A DNA stretch of 64,000 nucleotides from an uncultured Bacteroidales bacterium. GTDB taxonomy: Bacteria; Bacteroidota; Bacteroidia; Bacteroidales; ML635J-15. Position numbers and translations under genes: made by a program. Below the pieces are notes generated by a model, which had not been told where the DNA came from, made no database searches, and was given only the letters and a program-made list of their open reading frames with translations. The DNA lies in assembly GCA_905234755.1 (NCBI GenBank), contig CAJOIT010000006.1, forward strand, positions 62,001 through 126,000, given 5' to 3'. This document shows, one piece after another, positions 34,587-43,590 of the stretch (its first letter is position 1; every line of letters starts with the position of its first letter).

Positions 34587-36050
34587 ATGAAAATTTGTAT
34601 TTTTTACAAAAAAGCAATTTACAAAATGAGTTTTTTATTAGGTATCTTATTTGCTCTCAACGCAAATGCACAAACAGAGATAACCAATCTGAACTTTGAG
34701 AGTTGGAATGGAACAGAGCCATCAAACTGGACAACTTCAAATGAACTTTCAACAGATGGTGGTGGTGTACAGACAGCATTCAAAGAAACAACAAATCCTG
34801 GCGAAGGGTCCGCTTCACTTAAACTTGTAACAGGCAGTTGCCCAGAATGTCCTAATTTCCAAATTGGAGGATTTATGGGTTTTGGTGGAATTTCACTACC
34901 TTTTCCAAATCCAGTTGGCGGTTTCATACAACTTGGAGAATATGGCGAAGGTGTTCCTTACAATAAGCGACCAGTTTCTGTTGATTTCATTTACAAAGCA
35001 AAACCAATGGGCAACGATGCTGCATGCTTTCACATTCAACTTACTAGGTACAACAATTCTACAAATCAAACCGATACAATTGGGGAATGCTATTTCGAGG
35101 TTAGCAATACTGTAGATGAATGGACACAAATGAACATTCCTTTTGCGTACTCATCACCGCTTGCACCCGATACAATCAATATCCTGATTACATCAAGCGT
35201 TGGTTCTGTCCCAGACTATTCCGCTATGTTTCCCGGATTTCCTTCTCCATCGCAACTTGGCATACCTTCACCCGTTGCAGGTAGCGAATTCTATATCGAC
35301 GGAATAGTTTTTAATATGCCTTCATGCGACGGCTTTTCAGTAAATGTGACAGGAACCAATGAAACATCTATAGGTGCAATGGACGGTACTGCTACAGCTA
35401 CTCCAAATGGAGGAACTTCGCCATACACTTACATTTGGAACAATCTTGCCACAACTCAAACAATAAACAATTTACCACCAGCAACATATTTTGTTACGGT
35501 TACCGATGGAAATGCTTGTCAAAAGGTGGGCAAATACACTGTAAATCCAGCTGGGTGCAATATATCTGTAAATGTTACTGGAACAAATTCAAATAGCAAT
35601 TCAATATTCTCTGGTACAGGCTCAGCAACAGCTAATGTCACTGGTGGCAATCCGCCATATAGTTACACTTGGAACAATGGAGAAGAGACGCAGACAATTA
35701 CAAATCTTGCAGTTGGTGCATATTCGGTATTAGTCGAAGAAATTAACAATTCAGGATGTGTAGCTTGGGGATTCTATACTGTTTATGGTCCAAATGGTGC
35801 AGCAGTAGAAAATGAATTTATAGGCTCAATAAAGATGTATCCTAATCCAACTGATGATTTCATAAATGTTAATGGAGATGTTGAAATTACAGAAGTATCC
35901 ATTTATGATGGACTTGGAAGACTTGTAACACATAGCAATATTTATGATACATCTGCTAGCATTAATGTATCATCATTTGAAGCAGGAATATACATTGTGC
36001 TCATAAATACTGAAAAAGGAATTCTCGAAAGTAAATTCATAAAGGAATAA
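34587..36050 (+). CDS. T9SS cargo protein with SprB-like repeats
   Basis: From the ATG at 34587 the protein has 487 residues with a signal peptide ending N-A-N-A-Q. The first 240 residues look like a carbohydrate-binding or jelly-roll-type domain (S-W-N-G-T-E-P-S-N-W at the start). Two SprB-type repeats follow (about residues 257-390), each with N-V-T-G-T-N, G-x-A-T-A, P-Y-x-Y-x-W-N and T-Q-T-I-x-N-L. The C-terminus is a type IX sorting domain with M-Y-P-N-P-T-D-D and a final F-I-K-E. SprB repeats occur in gliding adhesins and other surface proteins. A long structured leader precedes it, which is unusual for a cargo gene. Confidence 0.88.
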   Translation: MKICIFYKKAIYKMSFLLGILFALNANAQTEITNLNFESWNGTEPSNWTTSNELSTDGGGVQTAFKETTNPGEGSASLKLVTGSCPECPNFQIGGFMGFGGISLPFPNPVGGFIQLGEYGEGVPYNKRPVSVDFIYKAKPMGNDAACFHIQLTRYNNSTNQTDTIGECYFEVSNTVDEWTQMNIPFAYSSPLAPDTINILITSSVGSVPDYSAMFPGFPSPSQLGIPSPVAGSEFYIDGIVFNMPSCDGFSVNVTGTNETSIGAMDGTATATPNGGTSPYTYIWNNLATTQTINNLPPATYFVTVTDGNACQKVGKYTVNPAGCNISVNVTGTNSNSNSIFSGTGSATANVTGGNPPYSYTWNNGEETQTITNLAVGAYSVLVEEINNSGCVAWGFYTVYGPNGAAVENEFIGSIKMYPNPTDDFINVNGDVEITEVSIYDGLGRLVTHSNIYDTSASINVSSFEAGIYIVLINTEKGILESKFIKE

Positions 36051-36066
36051 GAGAATTTATTACACG

Positions 36067-36105
36067 AAAAAGGAATGTGTTTAATTAAAATGCATTCCTT
36101 TTTTT
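36067..36105 (+). terminator. Terminator after the SprB-repeat gene
   Basis: AAAAAGGAATG (36067-36077) pairs with CATTCCTTTTT (36093-36103), followed by further T. It lies 17 bases after the stop codon. Confidence 0.8.
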
Positions 36106-36154
36106 ATTATAATTAATTTATATTCAATTAAATACAATTTTCTATTGACAAAAA

Positions 36155-36275
36155 TTGCGTATATACGCAAAAATTTTCAATGAGTGCTTTACGGCTCAAA
36201 AATTATTGAATCAGGCATTTTTTATTTCATCGTGAGCCGCAAATTGTGAAAAATATGGGGTAGTTGAGCCGCAAG
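36155..36275. promoter_or_regulatory. Palindrome and TGAGCCGCAA repeats upstream of the toxin-antitoxin pair
   Basis: TTGCGTATATACGCAA (36155-36170) is a perfect 16-base palindrome. Further on, TGAGCCGCAA occurs twice (near 36233 and 36263) and its inverse TTACGGCTCAA once (near 36190). They lie between the terminator and the toxin-antitoxin promoter and may be operators, but no regulator is identified. Confidence 0.4.
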
Positions 36276-36331
36276 AAATATGTGTGAACACAAATTTTCT
36301 TAGTACATTTTTATGAAATTGAGAAAAATTG

Positions 36332-36339
36332 TATCTTTG
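36332..36339 (+). promoter_or_regulatory. -7 element of the yafQ-type module
   Basis: TATCTTTG fits TAnnTTTG; a start near 36346 supports the antitoxin ATG at 36364 rather than the in-frame ATG at 36313, which lies upstream of the promoter. Confidence 0.65.
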
Positions 36340-36363
36340 CAAATGAATACTAATTTAAAAATT

Positions 36364-36567
36364 ATGGCAACATATACTATCACATTGAATGAACGCACTA
36401 CTAGTGGAAAAGCATTGATAGAATATCTTAATGCATTGGGAATCTTAATGCATAAAGTATCTGCCAAAGAAAAAAGTAGTTATTTGAGTTCGCAAGAAGA
36501 CAAATTGGCTGGACGCATAGAAAAATTTTCTTCGTCTGAAGAAATGTTCGAATCTTTAGGCATTTAG
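36364..36567 (+). CDS. Putative antitoxin of a YafQ-type module
   Basis: A 67-residue protein, chosen from the ATG downstream of the promoter. The N-terminus A-T-Y-T-I-T-L-N-E-R-T-T-S-G-K-A-L looks like a short beta strand followed by helix, as in ribbon-helix-helix or Bacteroidota-specific antitoxins, with a basic-acidic C-terminal half. I do not recognise DinJ itself. Role inferred from position: it precedes the toxin gene by four bases, in the usual antitoxin-toxin order. Confidence 0.72.
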   Translation: MATYTITLNERTTSGKALIEYLNALGILMHKVSAKEKSSYLSSQEDKLAGRIEKFSSSEEMFESLGI

Positions 36568-36571
36568 TCTT

Positions 36572-36847
36572 ATGTACGAAATTAGAATAACTAAAACTTT
36601 CCGCAAGGATACTGAAAAGTGTCGTAAACGCGGATATGATATGGAATTACTTAAAAAAGCTATCCGTATTCTTGAAGCCGATGGTAAATTGCCAGAAAAC
36701 TATCGCCCACATAAATTATCAGGTGACTATGAAGGATGTTGGGAATGTCATTTAAAAGGTGATTGGTTGCTTATTTGGGAACAAAACGATACAGAACTAC
36801 TTTTATTATTCACAGGAACAGGAACACATTCCGATTTATTTGGATAA
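36572..36847 (+). CDS. YafQ-family mRNA interferase toxin
   Basis: A 91-residue RelE-superfamily toxin. It matches YafQ along its length: F-R-K-D-T-E-K-C-R-K-R-G-Y-D, L-P-E-N-Y-R-P-H-K-L-S-G-D-Y, W-E-C-H-L-K-G-D-W-L-L-I-W and T-G-T-H-S-D-L-F. YafQ cleaves ribosome-bound mRNA at in-frame AAA-A/G codons using histidines equivalent to those in P-H-K-L, E-C-H and T-H-S-D. All three are present, so the toxin looks active. Confidence 0.9.
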   Translation: MYEIRITKTFRKDTEKCRKRGYDMELLKKAIRILEADGKLPENYRPHKLSGDYEGCWECHLKGDWLLIWEQNDTELLLLFTGTGTHSDLFG

Positions 36848-36985
36848 TACTTTAGACTTTAAGACTTTTCTGCTTTTAGACTGTCAGCCTCCCTTTGTTA
36901 ATCCAAATGTTGAAAAAATAGCATAAGATTTTTATGTATTTTGCCGTGCAGAATGTAGTTTTGCACAAAAATAAAATTTACGACA

Positions 36986-39151
36986 ATGAAAAGCTTAAAG
37001 GAACTGATGCCCGAAATTTACTTCGAGGTAATGGACAAGGAAGATTTCGCAGAACACGAAATGTACATTAACAAGATAATCGACCCAGACAACCACACAA
37101 AGATATTCAAGCAGAAAGGCGACATCGAGGAGTTCGTTTTCTACAACTTCGACCTCAAGCGCCTGAAAAACAAAATTCTGAAAGTCGTATCCGGTACAAA
37201 GAACAATGTGCTGATGTACAGGGTTTTCCCAAGCAAGGAACACGATTTTATACTTGCTTCGTTCTACGAAGACCTTGAGTTCAGTTCACGCAGAAACGAG
37301 TTCAACATCCCAAATACTGAGGATTTTAGAAAAATATTCATCGACAAGAACAACAAGATTACAAAGTACGTCGATTTCGGATGCAAGGTTGACGAGGCAA
37401 AGAAAAAAACAACTTTGTTGCTGAAATGCGTAAATATTTCGCACAACACTTTGATTTCAAACATTTTTGAAACCATCGAACGCCACGAACTCAACTGCGA
37501 CTACATGGAATTGTGGCAGGTTAAGAAGTCGGACAAGAAAATTGATGTTTACTACGAAATAGCCATCGAAATAAGTTCGCTGCTTCCGAAGGAAGAAATT
37601 GACTCGATAGGCGACGACTTCGAACGCTACATACAGTGCTACATAAAGCCGATGAGTATTTTCGACCTTGTTGGTCCTGCTATGGTCGGTCCGTCGAGCT
37701 CGCACACCGCTGGCGCAAACCGCATCGGACAGATTGCACGAAACATTATCTGCGCTGTTGAACAGTCGGGCGAAACTATTGAAACCGTAGAAGTTAAACT
37801 TATCGGTTCGTTCCGCGACACTGGCGTTGGCCACAAGACTCCATCGGCTCTCGGCGGCGGACTTTGCGGTTATGTTACCGACGACCCGCGTATGATTGAA
37901 GCCGGAGACCCGCAATCGTTGAGCAAGAACGGAATCAAGTTTGCAAACTGCACCGCAAAGTTCAACGGATACAAGAAAGGTTCTGCCGACGACGATGCAA
38001 GGTACGCCGACCAGAAGAATGCCAACATTGCCGAAGTCATCTTCAAGACCAACAAGGGAACACATTGTGTAACAGGTTTTTCAATCGGTGCTGGAAATGT
38101 TGAGATAAGATTCTACGACGGAATGCTCGATTTTGCACTCGACGGCAAGATTGATACTGTCCTGAATGGTGGAAAAATTGAAAAAATCAACGAAAAGAAC
38201 GCAAATCTGCCGAAAATTGCCAAAATTTACAACGAAAATTCGGCTACTGAACTTCCAATGATGCCATTCCACACTTTCGAGGAACTTATTGAATATGTAA
38301 ACGAGGAAAAGATAAACTTGATTGATTTGATTCTTGACATCGAAAGACAGTTGCAGAATACCGACCGCAAGCAGGTTTACGATAAGATGCGCAGCTACTG
38401 GAACATTATGCAGAAGTCGGTTGACGATGGTATCAGAAGCAACGAACTCACCTTATTGAAACTTACCGGCAAAGATTCGAAGAATATCAACAAGTATCGC
38501 GAAGGCAACAAGATTTTCGACAATATTTACGGAAAGGCAGTTGCATACGCAGTGGCCGTAAACGAGATAAATGCAAAGTCGGGTGTTATCATAGCCTGTC
38601 CTACCGCTGGCTCGTGCGGTATTTTGCCAGGCGTTCTGAAAGCTTACAACGAAATTCACAAACCGGAAGAAGACAAGATACTGGAATCGCTGATGATTGC
38701 CGGTTTCTTTGGAATGATACTTTTCGGCGATGTTTCAACTGCTGGAGCTGACTATGGATGTCAGGCCGAAATTGGTTCGGCAGCGGCAATGGCGGCAGCA
38801 GCCTTGGTTTACCTTGAAGGCGGTGATGTGGAACAGATGATTGAAGGTTTCACCATTGCAATAAAGAACTCGCTTGGACTTATCTGCGACCCGATTGCCG
38901 GACTTGTGGAAGTTCCTTGCGTAAAGCGTAATGGTATTTACTCGTCACATGCAATTAGCGCGGCACTTATGGCACTCAGCGGAGTGAAGTCGTTTGTTTC
39001 GCCTGACGAAGTTGTGCTCACTATGCGCGAAGTTGGTGAACGCCTAAATGTCGATTACAAGGAAACCGGCAAGGCTGGTCTAGCCAAGACCCGCGACGGC
39101 AAGGAAGTTGAGAAGAACTTTGCCAACGAGGTTAAGAAATTCTTTAACTAG
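36986..39151 (+). CDS. L-serine ammonia-lyase with an unusual N-terminal domain
   Basis: Iron-sulfur L-serine dehydratase that yields pyruvate and ammonia. Residues about 223-721 contain the fused beta and alpha parts: S-I-F-D-L-V-G-P-A-M-V-G-P-S-S-S-H-T-A-G-A-N-R near the start, C-P-T-A-G-S-C-G-I near 537, and C-D-P-I-A-G-L-V-E-V-P-C in the alpha part, which supply the cluster cysteines. The single-chain enzyme is usually 400-460 residues; here 721, because about 222 residues with no recognised domain precede it (mixed helices and strands, many Lys, Asp and Phe). Transcribed alone. A related cysteine desulfidase-like gene lies 2.8 kb upstream on the other strand. Confidence 0.9.
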   Translation: MKSLKELMPEIYFEVMDKEDFAEHEMYINKIIDPDNHTKIFKQKGDIEEFVFYNFDLKRLKNKILKVVSGTKNNVLMYRVFPSKEHDFILASFYEDLEFSSRRNEFNIPNTEDFRKIFIDKNNKITKYVDFGCKVDEAKKKTTLLLKCVNISHNTLISNIFETIERHELNCDYMELWQVKKSDKKIDVYYEIAIEISSLLPKEEIDSIGDDFERYIQCYIKPMSIFDLVGPAMVGPSSSHTAGANRIGQIARNIICAVEQSGETIETVEVKLIGSFRDTGVGHKTPSALGGGLCGYVTDDPRMIEAGDPQSLSKNGIKFANCTAKFNGYKKGSADDDARYADQKNANIAEVIFKTNKGTHCVTGFSIGAGNVEIRFYDGMLDFALDGKIDTVLNGGKIEKINEKNANLPKIAKIYNENSATELPMMPFHTFEELIEYVNEEKINLIDLILDIERQLQNTDRKQVYDKMRSYWNIMQKSVDDGIRSNELTLLKLTGKDSKNINKYREGNKIFDNIYGKAVAYAVAVNEINAKSGVIIACPTAGSCGILPGVLKAYNEIHKPEEDKILESLMIAGFFGMILFGDVSTAGADYGCQAEIGSAAAMAAAALVYLEGGDVEQMIEGFTIAIKNSLGLICDPIAGLVEVPCVKRNGIYSSHAISAALMALSGVKSFVSPDEVVLTMREVGERLNVDYKETGKAGLAKTRDGKEVEKNFANEVKKFFN

Positions 39152-40042
39152 AACGAAAATCAACCGCCCACTGAGCCTGTCGAAGTGAAGGTTTTAGTAA
39201 TAATATTATAACCCTTCGACAGACTCAGGGTGCAGAAATGATGCAAATAATTATCCATTATCAATTGTACATTATTCATTGTACATTGTACATTATCAAT
39301 TATCAATTTGACTTCCACGCTCTTTGAAATATGCAAGCAAACTTATCAACTTTTTCAAAAATGCGGTTAATTTGCTGAATGAAAAATCATTGAAAAATCG
39401 CTTTTTTCGTAAGTCATTGATTGAAATAATAAATCGAAATTAACAGAATCGGTTTCAAAAAGGTTATTTCTGTGAATAAAAAATATTAAATATTTCTTGC
39501 AGAATTGTAAGGTATTCGACTATATGGAAGTTGGATTTAAGCAAGGATTTTTTGTTATTTTTTGATGCATTTTTTTCAACAGAAAAATGGTTCAATTTGA
39601 ACAATCGGAGAGGTAAAATTAACCAATAAGGGGGTGATGAAAAATGTCAAATTCTGCGGATATAAAAATCCTGAATTATAAATATCTTACACTTTTTTCG
39701 CTGCAATAAAATAACATTTTACAAGTAACTTGCAAGATAAATTTTCATAAATTTACTAACCTATTCACAAGTATTAATAATAATCATCAATTAAATTTAA
39801 TTAAATATATATTTTATTGTTATTATGATAATGTGTATTTAGGCGGAAGAAAAATTTTGAAAAATAACTTACTGTTTTCCTTCACTTCGGCTACGCTCAG
39901 TGGGCGGAGAGAATTTAGCTCCCTGAGCTTCGGTTGCTGAGCAAAGTCGAAGCATCGAAGGGGCGATTGATTATCAATTATCCATTGTCAATTATCAATT
40001 ATTCCCTACCTTTGCTAAACATTTTACAAAAGATTTAAAACT
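39152..40042. other. 890-base AT-rich intergenic region
   Basis: No gene is visible. The left end (39160-39310) and right end (about 39895-40000) hold dispersed repeats of the GACAGACTCAGGGTGC and ATTATCAATTATCC kind. The middle is very AT-rich. TGTGAATAA (39471-39479) is the complement of a perfect DnaA-box-like TTATTCACA and CTATTCACA (39761-39769) is one mismatch away. A TTAATTAAATATATATTTTATTG-like tract lies near 39795-39820. An origin is possible but weakly supported. Confidence 0.4.
40007..40014 (+). promoter_or_regulatory. -7 element for birA
   Basis: TACCTTTG fits TAnnTTTG, 28 bases before the start codon at 40043. Confidence 0.65.
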
Positions 40043-40780
40043 ATGAAATATATAGAACTCAACGAGATTGACTCGACAAATGCTTACCTTTCCGAAAGAC
40101 TTTCATCGGGAGAGATAACTGAACCGACAACAGTATTCACCCATTCGCAGACTAAAGGAAAAGGAATGGGACAGAACATCTGGGTAAGCGACAATGATAA
40201 GAATGCACTTTTCAGTATTGCATTGTTTACCGAAATAAAAACCGAAGAAATTTTCAAGGTCAGTCTGGCAACATCTATGGCCATATACGAATTTTTGAAA
40301 ATAAAGGGCATTAAGACTAAGATCAAGTGGTCGAATGATATTTATTATGAAGGTAAAAAACTCGGCGGAATACTTATCGAAAACAAGTTAGACGGCAATG
40401 TTGTTAAGTCATCAATAGTAGGTGTAGGAATTAACCTTAACCAGGAGAAATTTCCTAAGTGGTTGCCAAATCCGATTTCATTGAAAAATATCACTGGCGA
40501 AACCTATGATATAAATGAATTTGTAACCGAAATTTCGGAAAGGGTGGAGAAGAAGCTCAATGAAATAAAGGATACACCTTTTGCAGATCTGCGCCTCGAC
40601 TATCTTTTGAACCTTTACAAATTTGGTGAAATAGCAATTTGGAAAATTCAAGGCATAAAGGACGAAATTAGTGGTAGCATAGTTGATGTTAAGCCATCTG
40701 GAAAGATAGTCGTACAGGCAGTGTCTGGCCAGCTTTGCGAATGCGAGGTGAAGCAGATAAAGTTGGTGGAGGATTTTTAA
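40043..40780 (+). CDS. birA: Biotin-[acetyl-CoA carboxylase] ligase, monofunctional
   Basis: Activates biotin as biotinyl-AMP and attaches it to the lysine of carboxyl-carrier proteins. The 245-residue protein has the ligase motifs I-D-S-T-N-A-Y, S-Q-T-K-G-K-G-M-G (the usual GRGRxG binding loop with substitutions), K-W-S-N-D-I-Y and G-G-I-L-I-E, plus G-V-G-I-N. It lacks the N-terminal helix-turn-helix of E. coli BirA and so is not a repressor. Confidence 0.94.
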   Translation: MKYIELNEIDSTNAYLSERLSSGEITEPTTVFTHSQTKGKGMGQNIWVSDNDKNALFSIALFTEIKTEEIFKVSLATSMAIYEFLKIKGIKTKIKWSNDIYYEGKKLGGILIENKLDGNVVKSSIVGVGINLNQEKFPKWLPNPISLKNITGETYDINEFVTEISERVEKKLNEIKDTPFADLRLDYLLNLYKFGEIAIWKIQGIKDEISGSIVDVKPSGKIVVQAVSGQLCECEVKQIKLVEDF

Positions 40781-40840
40781 TTTTTGGTAATAGAAGAAAT
40801 AATTGTATTTTTACATCGTCTTTTTTAATAAGTTAATTAG

Positions 40841-41074
40841 ATGAGTTTAGAAACATTAACGAGTTTAAGGGATTATTTGTATAGCACTCTATCTGCAGAA
40901 AATATGCTGTGGTTGGCTGGACAATTAGAATCTTATGTTAAAAGTGTAGAAAAAGATATATACACTAAAGAAGACATTTATAACATAATTAAAGAAGGTG
41001 AAAAGCAAATTTCTGAAGGAAAATTTAAGACTACAGAACAAGTATTTTCAAGTTACAAAGAACTAAAATTGTAG
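40841..41074 (+). CDS. Putative antitoxin of a ParE/RelE-type module
   Basis: A 77-residue protein without recognised domain name. Its helical character (S-L-R-D-Y-L, W-L-A-G-Q-L, Y-I-Y-N-I-I-K-E-G-E) and the following toxin-like gene six bases downstream suggest an antitoxin. It is intact while the toxin is broken, as in decaying modules. Confidence 0.65.
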   Translation: MSLETLTSLRDYLYSTLSAENMLWLAGQLESYVKSVEKDIYTKEDIYNIIKEGEKQISEGKFKTTEQVFSSYKELKL

Positions 41075-41079
41075 TTATT

Positions 41080-41388
41080 ATGATTGTAGTTTGGTCTGAA
41101 AATGCGGAAAATACTTTAAAGAAAATGGCTGAATATATTTTAGACAAGTTTGGTGAAAAGAATAAGATTCTTTTTATTCAAGAAGTTTATAAAACAGCAA
41201 AACTTTTAGAAACAAATCCATATTTAGGACAAGTAGAACCATTACTTGTTGATTTTCCTTAAATGTATAGAAGTATTGTAGTTAATTTTCTAAACAAAAT
41301 AATATATAGGATTGAAAATGATAAAATTCTAATAGTTGCATTATGGGATGTAAGAAGGGAGCCTAAAAATAATGTCTATTCAATTTAG
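41080..41388 (+). pseudogene. ParE/RelE-family toxin gene interrupted by an in-frame stop
   Basis: The frame encodes I-V-V-W-S-E-N-A-E-N-T-L-K-K-M-A-E-Y-I up to L-V-D-F-P, then a TAA at 41260-41262, then continues in the same frame with M-Y-R-S-I-V-V-N-F-L and K-I-I-Y-R-I through L-W-D-V-R-R-E-P to a TAG at 41386. Both halves are typical of the RelE/ParE fold (the Y-R-S and W-D-x-R strands complete it). A single base change in codon 61 explains the split. The end overlaps the stop of the opposite porQ gene by two bases. A toxin lacking its last strands is probably inactive. Confidence 0.8.
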
Positions 41389-42428
41389 TTTTTCTTCATT
41401 ATATTATCCAAATTTATCTTCAGCGAGACATAGTTCACAGACCCAGCAATATGGTATGATGAATATGAATATTCCAGACTGAATTTCTTGAGGCATAAAC
41501 CAAAACCAGCAGAGAAACCAACAATCTTACCTTTGCTTGGAAGTGCCAGTTCTGCACGACGACGGTAGTTGTAACCAAGTGAAATGTAAAATACATTCTT
41601 GATGTTTATGTCGGCACCAATTACAAAGTGGCGCATAAGTTCATCTCCAGCGTGACCGAGTTTGTTAAGAAAGTTTTCCTGCTTTTCTTCACCATTATCA
41701 TAATTAGTCCGCAATGTGCTTTCGTAGCGAAGACTCCAGTTTACTAGGTCGATTGCAGTAAGAGAAAGTGAAAAAGGAGCATGCTTGAATTTCTTTGTAA
41801 TTCCTAGTTGTATATCAATAGGTAAACCTTCGCGAACGCCTTTTGTGTATCTTTTAATTTGAAAACCAAGGTTTTTAACAACCATTCCAGCCGAAAATAG
41901 AGATGCTGTGTCCTTGTATGTTGCACCTAAATCAACAGCCACACCAAACGAAGTTGCTTCAAAGTAATCGGAAACTATAGTCTTTAAAGTACCGCCGAAA
42001 TTGAATTTCTTCAGCGGATATGCGTACGAAATGTTTATAGCATAGTCGGCAGCATTGAATTTGCCAAGAATTTCTCCGTATTCGTTTGTATTATAGAATC
42101 TTCCGTAGTTAAGGTATTGTATTCCAGCAGAAAAAATCCCTGCTTTTTCAAAATTGCGTGCATAAATGGCATAACCAAGATTAATATCAGAAACATAATT
42201 TGTATAACTTAGTACAAACTGATTATGCATATCGGCAGTAAGCATAGCTGGATTTGCATTAACAAAACTAAGATCGCCATCGATATGAGAAATGTTGAAT
42301 CCACCGAGAGCCGAAATTCTAGATGAAGTGGGTATGTTGAGAAACTTGTATGTTTTCTCTCCGCCGTTCTGCGAAAATACAGAAAGACATATCATTGAGA
42401 GTATAACTATAGTTACAAGTCGTTTCAT
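41385..42428 (-). CDS. porQ: Type IX secretion system protein PorQ
   Basis: A 347-residue outer-membrane barrel of the PorV/PorQ (FadL-like) class with a signal peptide ending V-F-S-Q. The signature F-L-N-I-P-T-S-S-R-I-S-A-L-G-G near the N-terminus, F-V-N-A-N-P-A-M-L and the R-R-R-A-E-L region are as in PorQ. PorQ helps deliver T9SS cargo at the outer membrane to the attachment complex. This agrees with the T9SS sorting domains at 0.9-1.1 and 35.8-36.0 kb. Own promoter upstream; no other T9SS gene is adjacent. Confidence 0.88.
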   Translation of the reverse strand: MKRLVTIVILSMICLSVFSQNGGEKTYKFLNIPTSSRISALGGFNISHIDGDLSFVNANPAMLTADMHNQFVLSYTNYVSDINLGYAIYARNFEKAGIFSAGIQYLNYGRFYNTNEYGEILGKFNAADYAINISYAYPLKKFNFGGTLKTIVSDYFEATSFGVAVDLGATYKDTASLFSAGMVVKNLGFQIKRYTKGVREGLPIDIQLGITKKFKHAPFSLSLTAIDLVNWSLRYESTLRTNYDNGEEKQENFLNKLGHAGDELMRHFVIGADINIKNVFYISLGYNYRRRAELALPSKGKIVGFSAGFGLCLKKFSLEYSYSSYHIAGSVNYVSLKINLDNIMKKN

Positions 42429-42444
42429 CGTTAGAAATAACGCG

Positions 42445-42452
42445 CAAACTTA
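42445..42452 (-). promoter_or_regulatory. -7 element for porQ
   Basis: Minus-strand TAAGTTTG fits TAnnTTTG, 17 bases upstream of the ATG at 42428. Confidence 0.6.
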
Positions 42453-42535
42453 CACAAAATTTTACATACAAGTCAATATTGTACGAAAATATTAAGTTAT
42501 GACAGTACATTTGTCATGACACAAATTTATTTTAT

Positions 42536-42543
42536 TATCTTTG
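42536..42543 (+). promoter_or_regulatory. -7 element for the GT2 gene
   Basis: TATCTTTG fits TAnnTTTG, 20 bases before the start codon at 42564. An inverted repeat ATGACA/TGTCAT at about 42499-42518 lies upstream and could be an operator shared with divergent porQ. Confidence 0.6.
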
Positions 42544-42563
42544 CGCTTTGATTTTAATGATAG

Positions 42564-43589
42564 ATGCCAGCACGTACAGCAATCGTAATATTGAACTGGA
42601 ACGGTGAAAAATTTCTCCGTCAGTTTCTGCATACGCTTGTCGAGAACACCAATCCCGACCTTGCACGCATCTGCATTATCGACAATGGTTCTACCGACGG
42701 TTCGCTAGCTTTTCTTGTCGAAAACTTCTCGCAGATACAACTTGTAAAACTCGACAAAAACTATGGTTTTGCTGGTGGTTACAATCGCGGACTGAAGGAA
42801 ATTGAAGCCGAATACTTTATGCTGCTCAATTCCGATGTCGAAGTTGGCAAAGACTGGATTTCACCGCTTGTGGAACTTATGGACAGCGACCCGACAATAG
42901 GAGTGTGCGGACCAAAGCTTATCGATTTTAATAATCGCGAAAAGTTTGAATACGCAGGTGCGGCTGGCGGCTACATTGATAAATATGGTTATCCGTTTTG
43001 CAGAGGCAGATTGTTTGAAAGCATCGAAAGCGACAACGGTCAGCACGACATACGCGAAGATTGTCTTTGGATAAGTGGTGCGGCACTTTTTATACGCTCA
43101 AAGTTATTCTTTGAGGTTGGCGGTTTCGATGATGATTTCTTTGCACATCAGGAAGAAATTGACTTGTGCTGGAGAGTGCAAAATTCTGGTTATCGCGTAG
43201 TTTGTGAACCAAAATCCGAAATATACCATGTAGGTGGCGGCGCTTTGCCAAAGTCAAATCCGTTCAAGACTTTTTTAAACTTCCGCAATAACCTTTATCT
43301 TGTTGTTAAGAACCTTCCCGACAAAGAGATAGGGAAGGTGTTGTTCGTTCGCTTTTTCCTTGATGTAATTGCTGCAGTGAGAATGATTTTCCAAGGAAAC
43401 TTCAAGGAATGTCATGCAGTTTTCCGCGCCTACGGCGCTTTTTTAAAGAACAAGAAAAAAATGAAGCAAAAAAGGTTGCCTGTAACTCGCAAAGCCTCAT
43501 CTGAAATTGTTGGAATGTACTGCGGAAGTATAGTTTTCAAGCATTTCCTTGGCAAGAAGCAAACTTCGAGGGAGATATTTGGAAAGTAA
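42564..43589 (+). CDS. GT2-family glycosyltransferase, rhamnosyltransferase-like
   Basis: The 341-residue protein has an N-terminal GT-A domain beginning V-I-L-N-W-N-G, with D-N-G-S-T-D-G-S and L-L-N-S-D-V-E (the DxD-type nucleotide-sugar site), and H-Q-E-E-I-D-L-C-W-R near residue 196, the ED-type catalytic region in this family. It transfers a sugar to a growing lipid-linked glycan on the cytoplasmic side of the membrane. It converges with a flippase gene one base away, both likely serving surface polysaccharide. Confidence 0.9.
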   Translation: MPARTAIVILNWNGEKFLRQFLHTLVENTNPDLARICIIDNGSTDGSLAFLVENFSQIQLVKLDKNYGFAGGYNRGLKEIEAEYFMLLNSDVEVGKDWISPLVELMDSDPTIGVCGPKLIDFNNREKFEYAGAAGGYIDKYGYPFCRGRLFESIESDNGQHDIREDCLWISGAALFIRSKLFFEVGGFDDDFFAHQEEIDLCWRVQNSGYRVVCEPKSEIYHVGGGALPKSNPFKTFLNFRNNLYLVVKNLPDKEIGKVLFVRFFLDVIAAVRMIFQGNFKECHAVFRAYGAFLKNKKKMKQKRLPVTRKASSEIVGMYCGSIVFKHFLGKKQTSREIFGK

Positions 43590-43590
43590 T

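Noticed and set aside
42499..42518. ATGACA/TGTCAT inverted repeat as a definite operator
   Set aside because: Only six-base arms and no second example; kept as a remark under the GT2 promoter.
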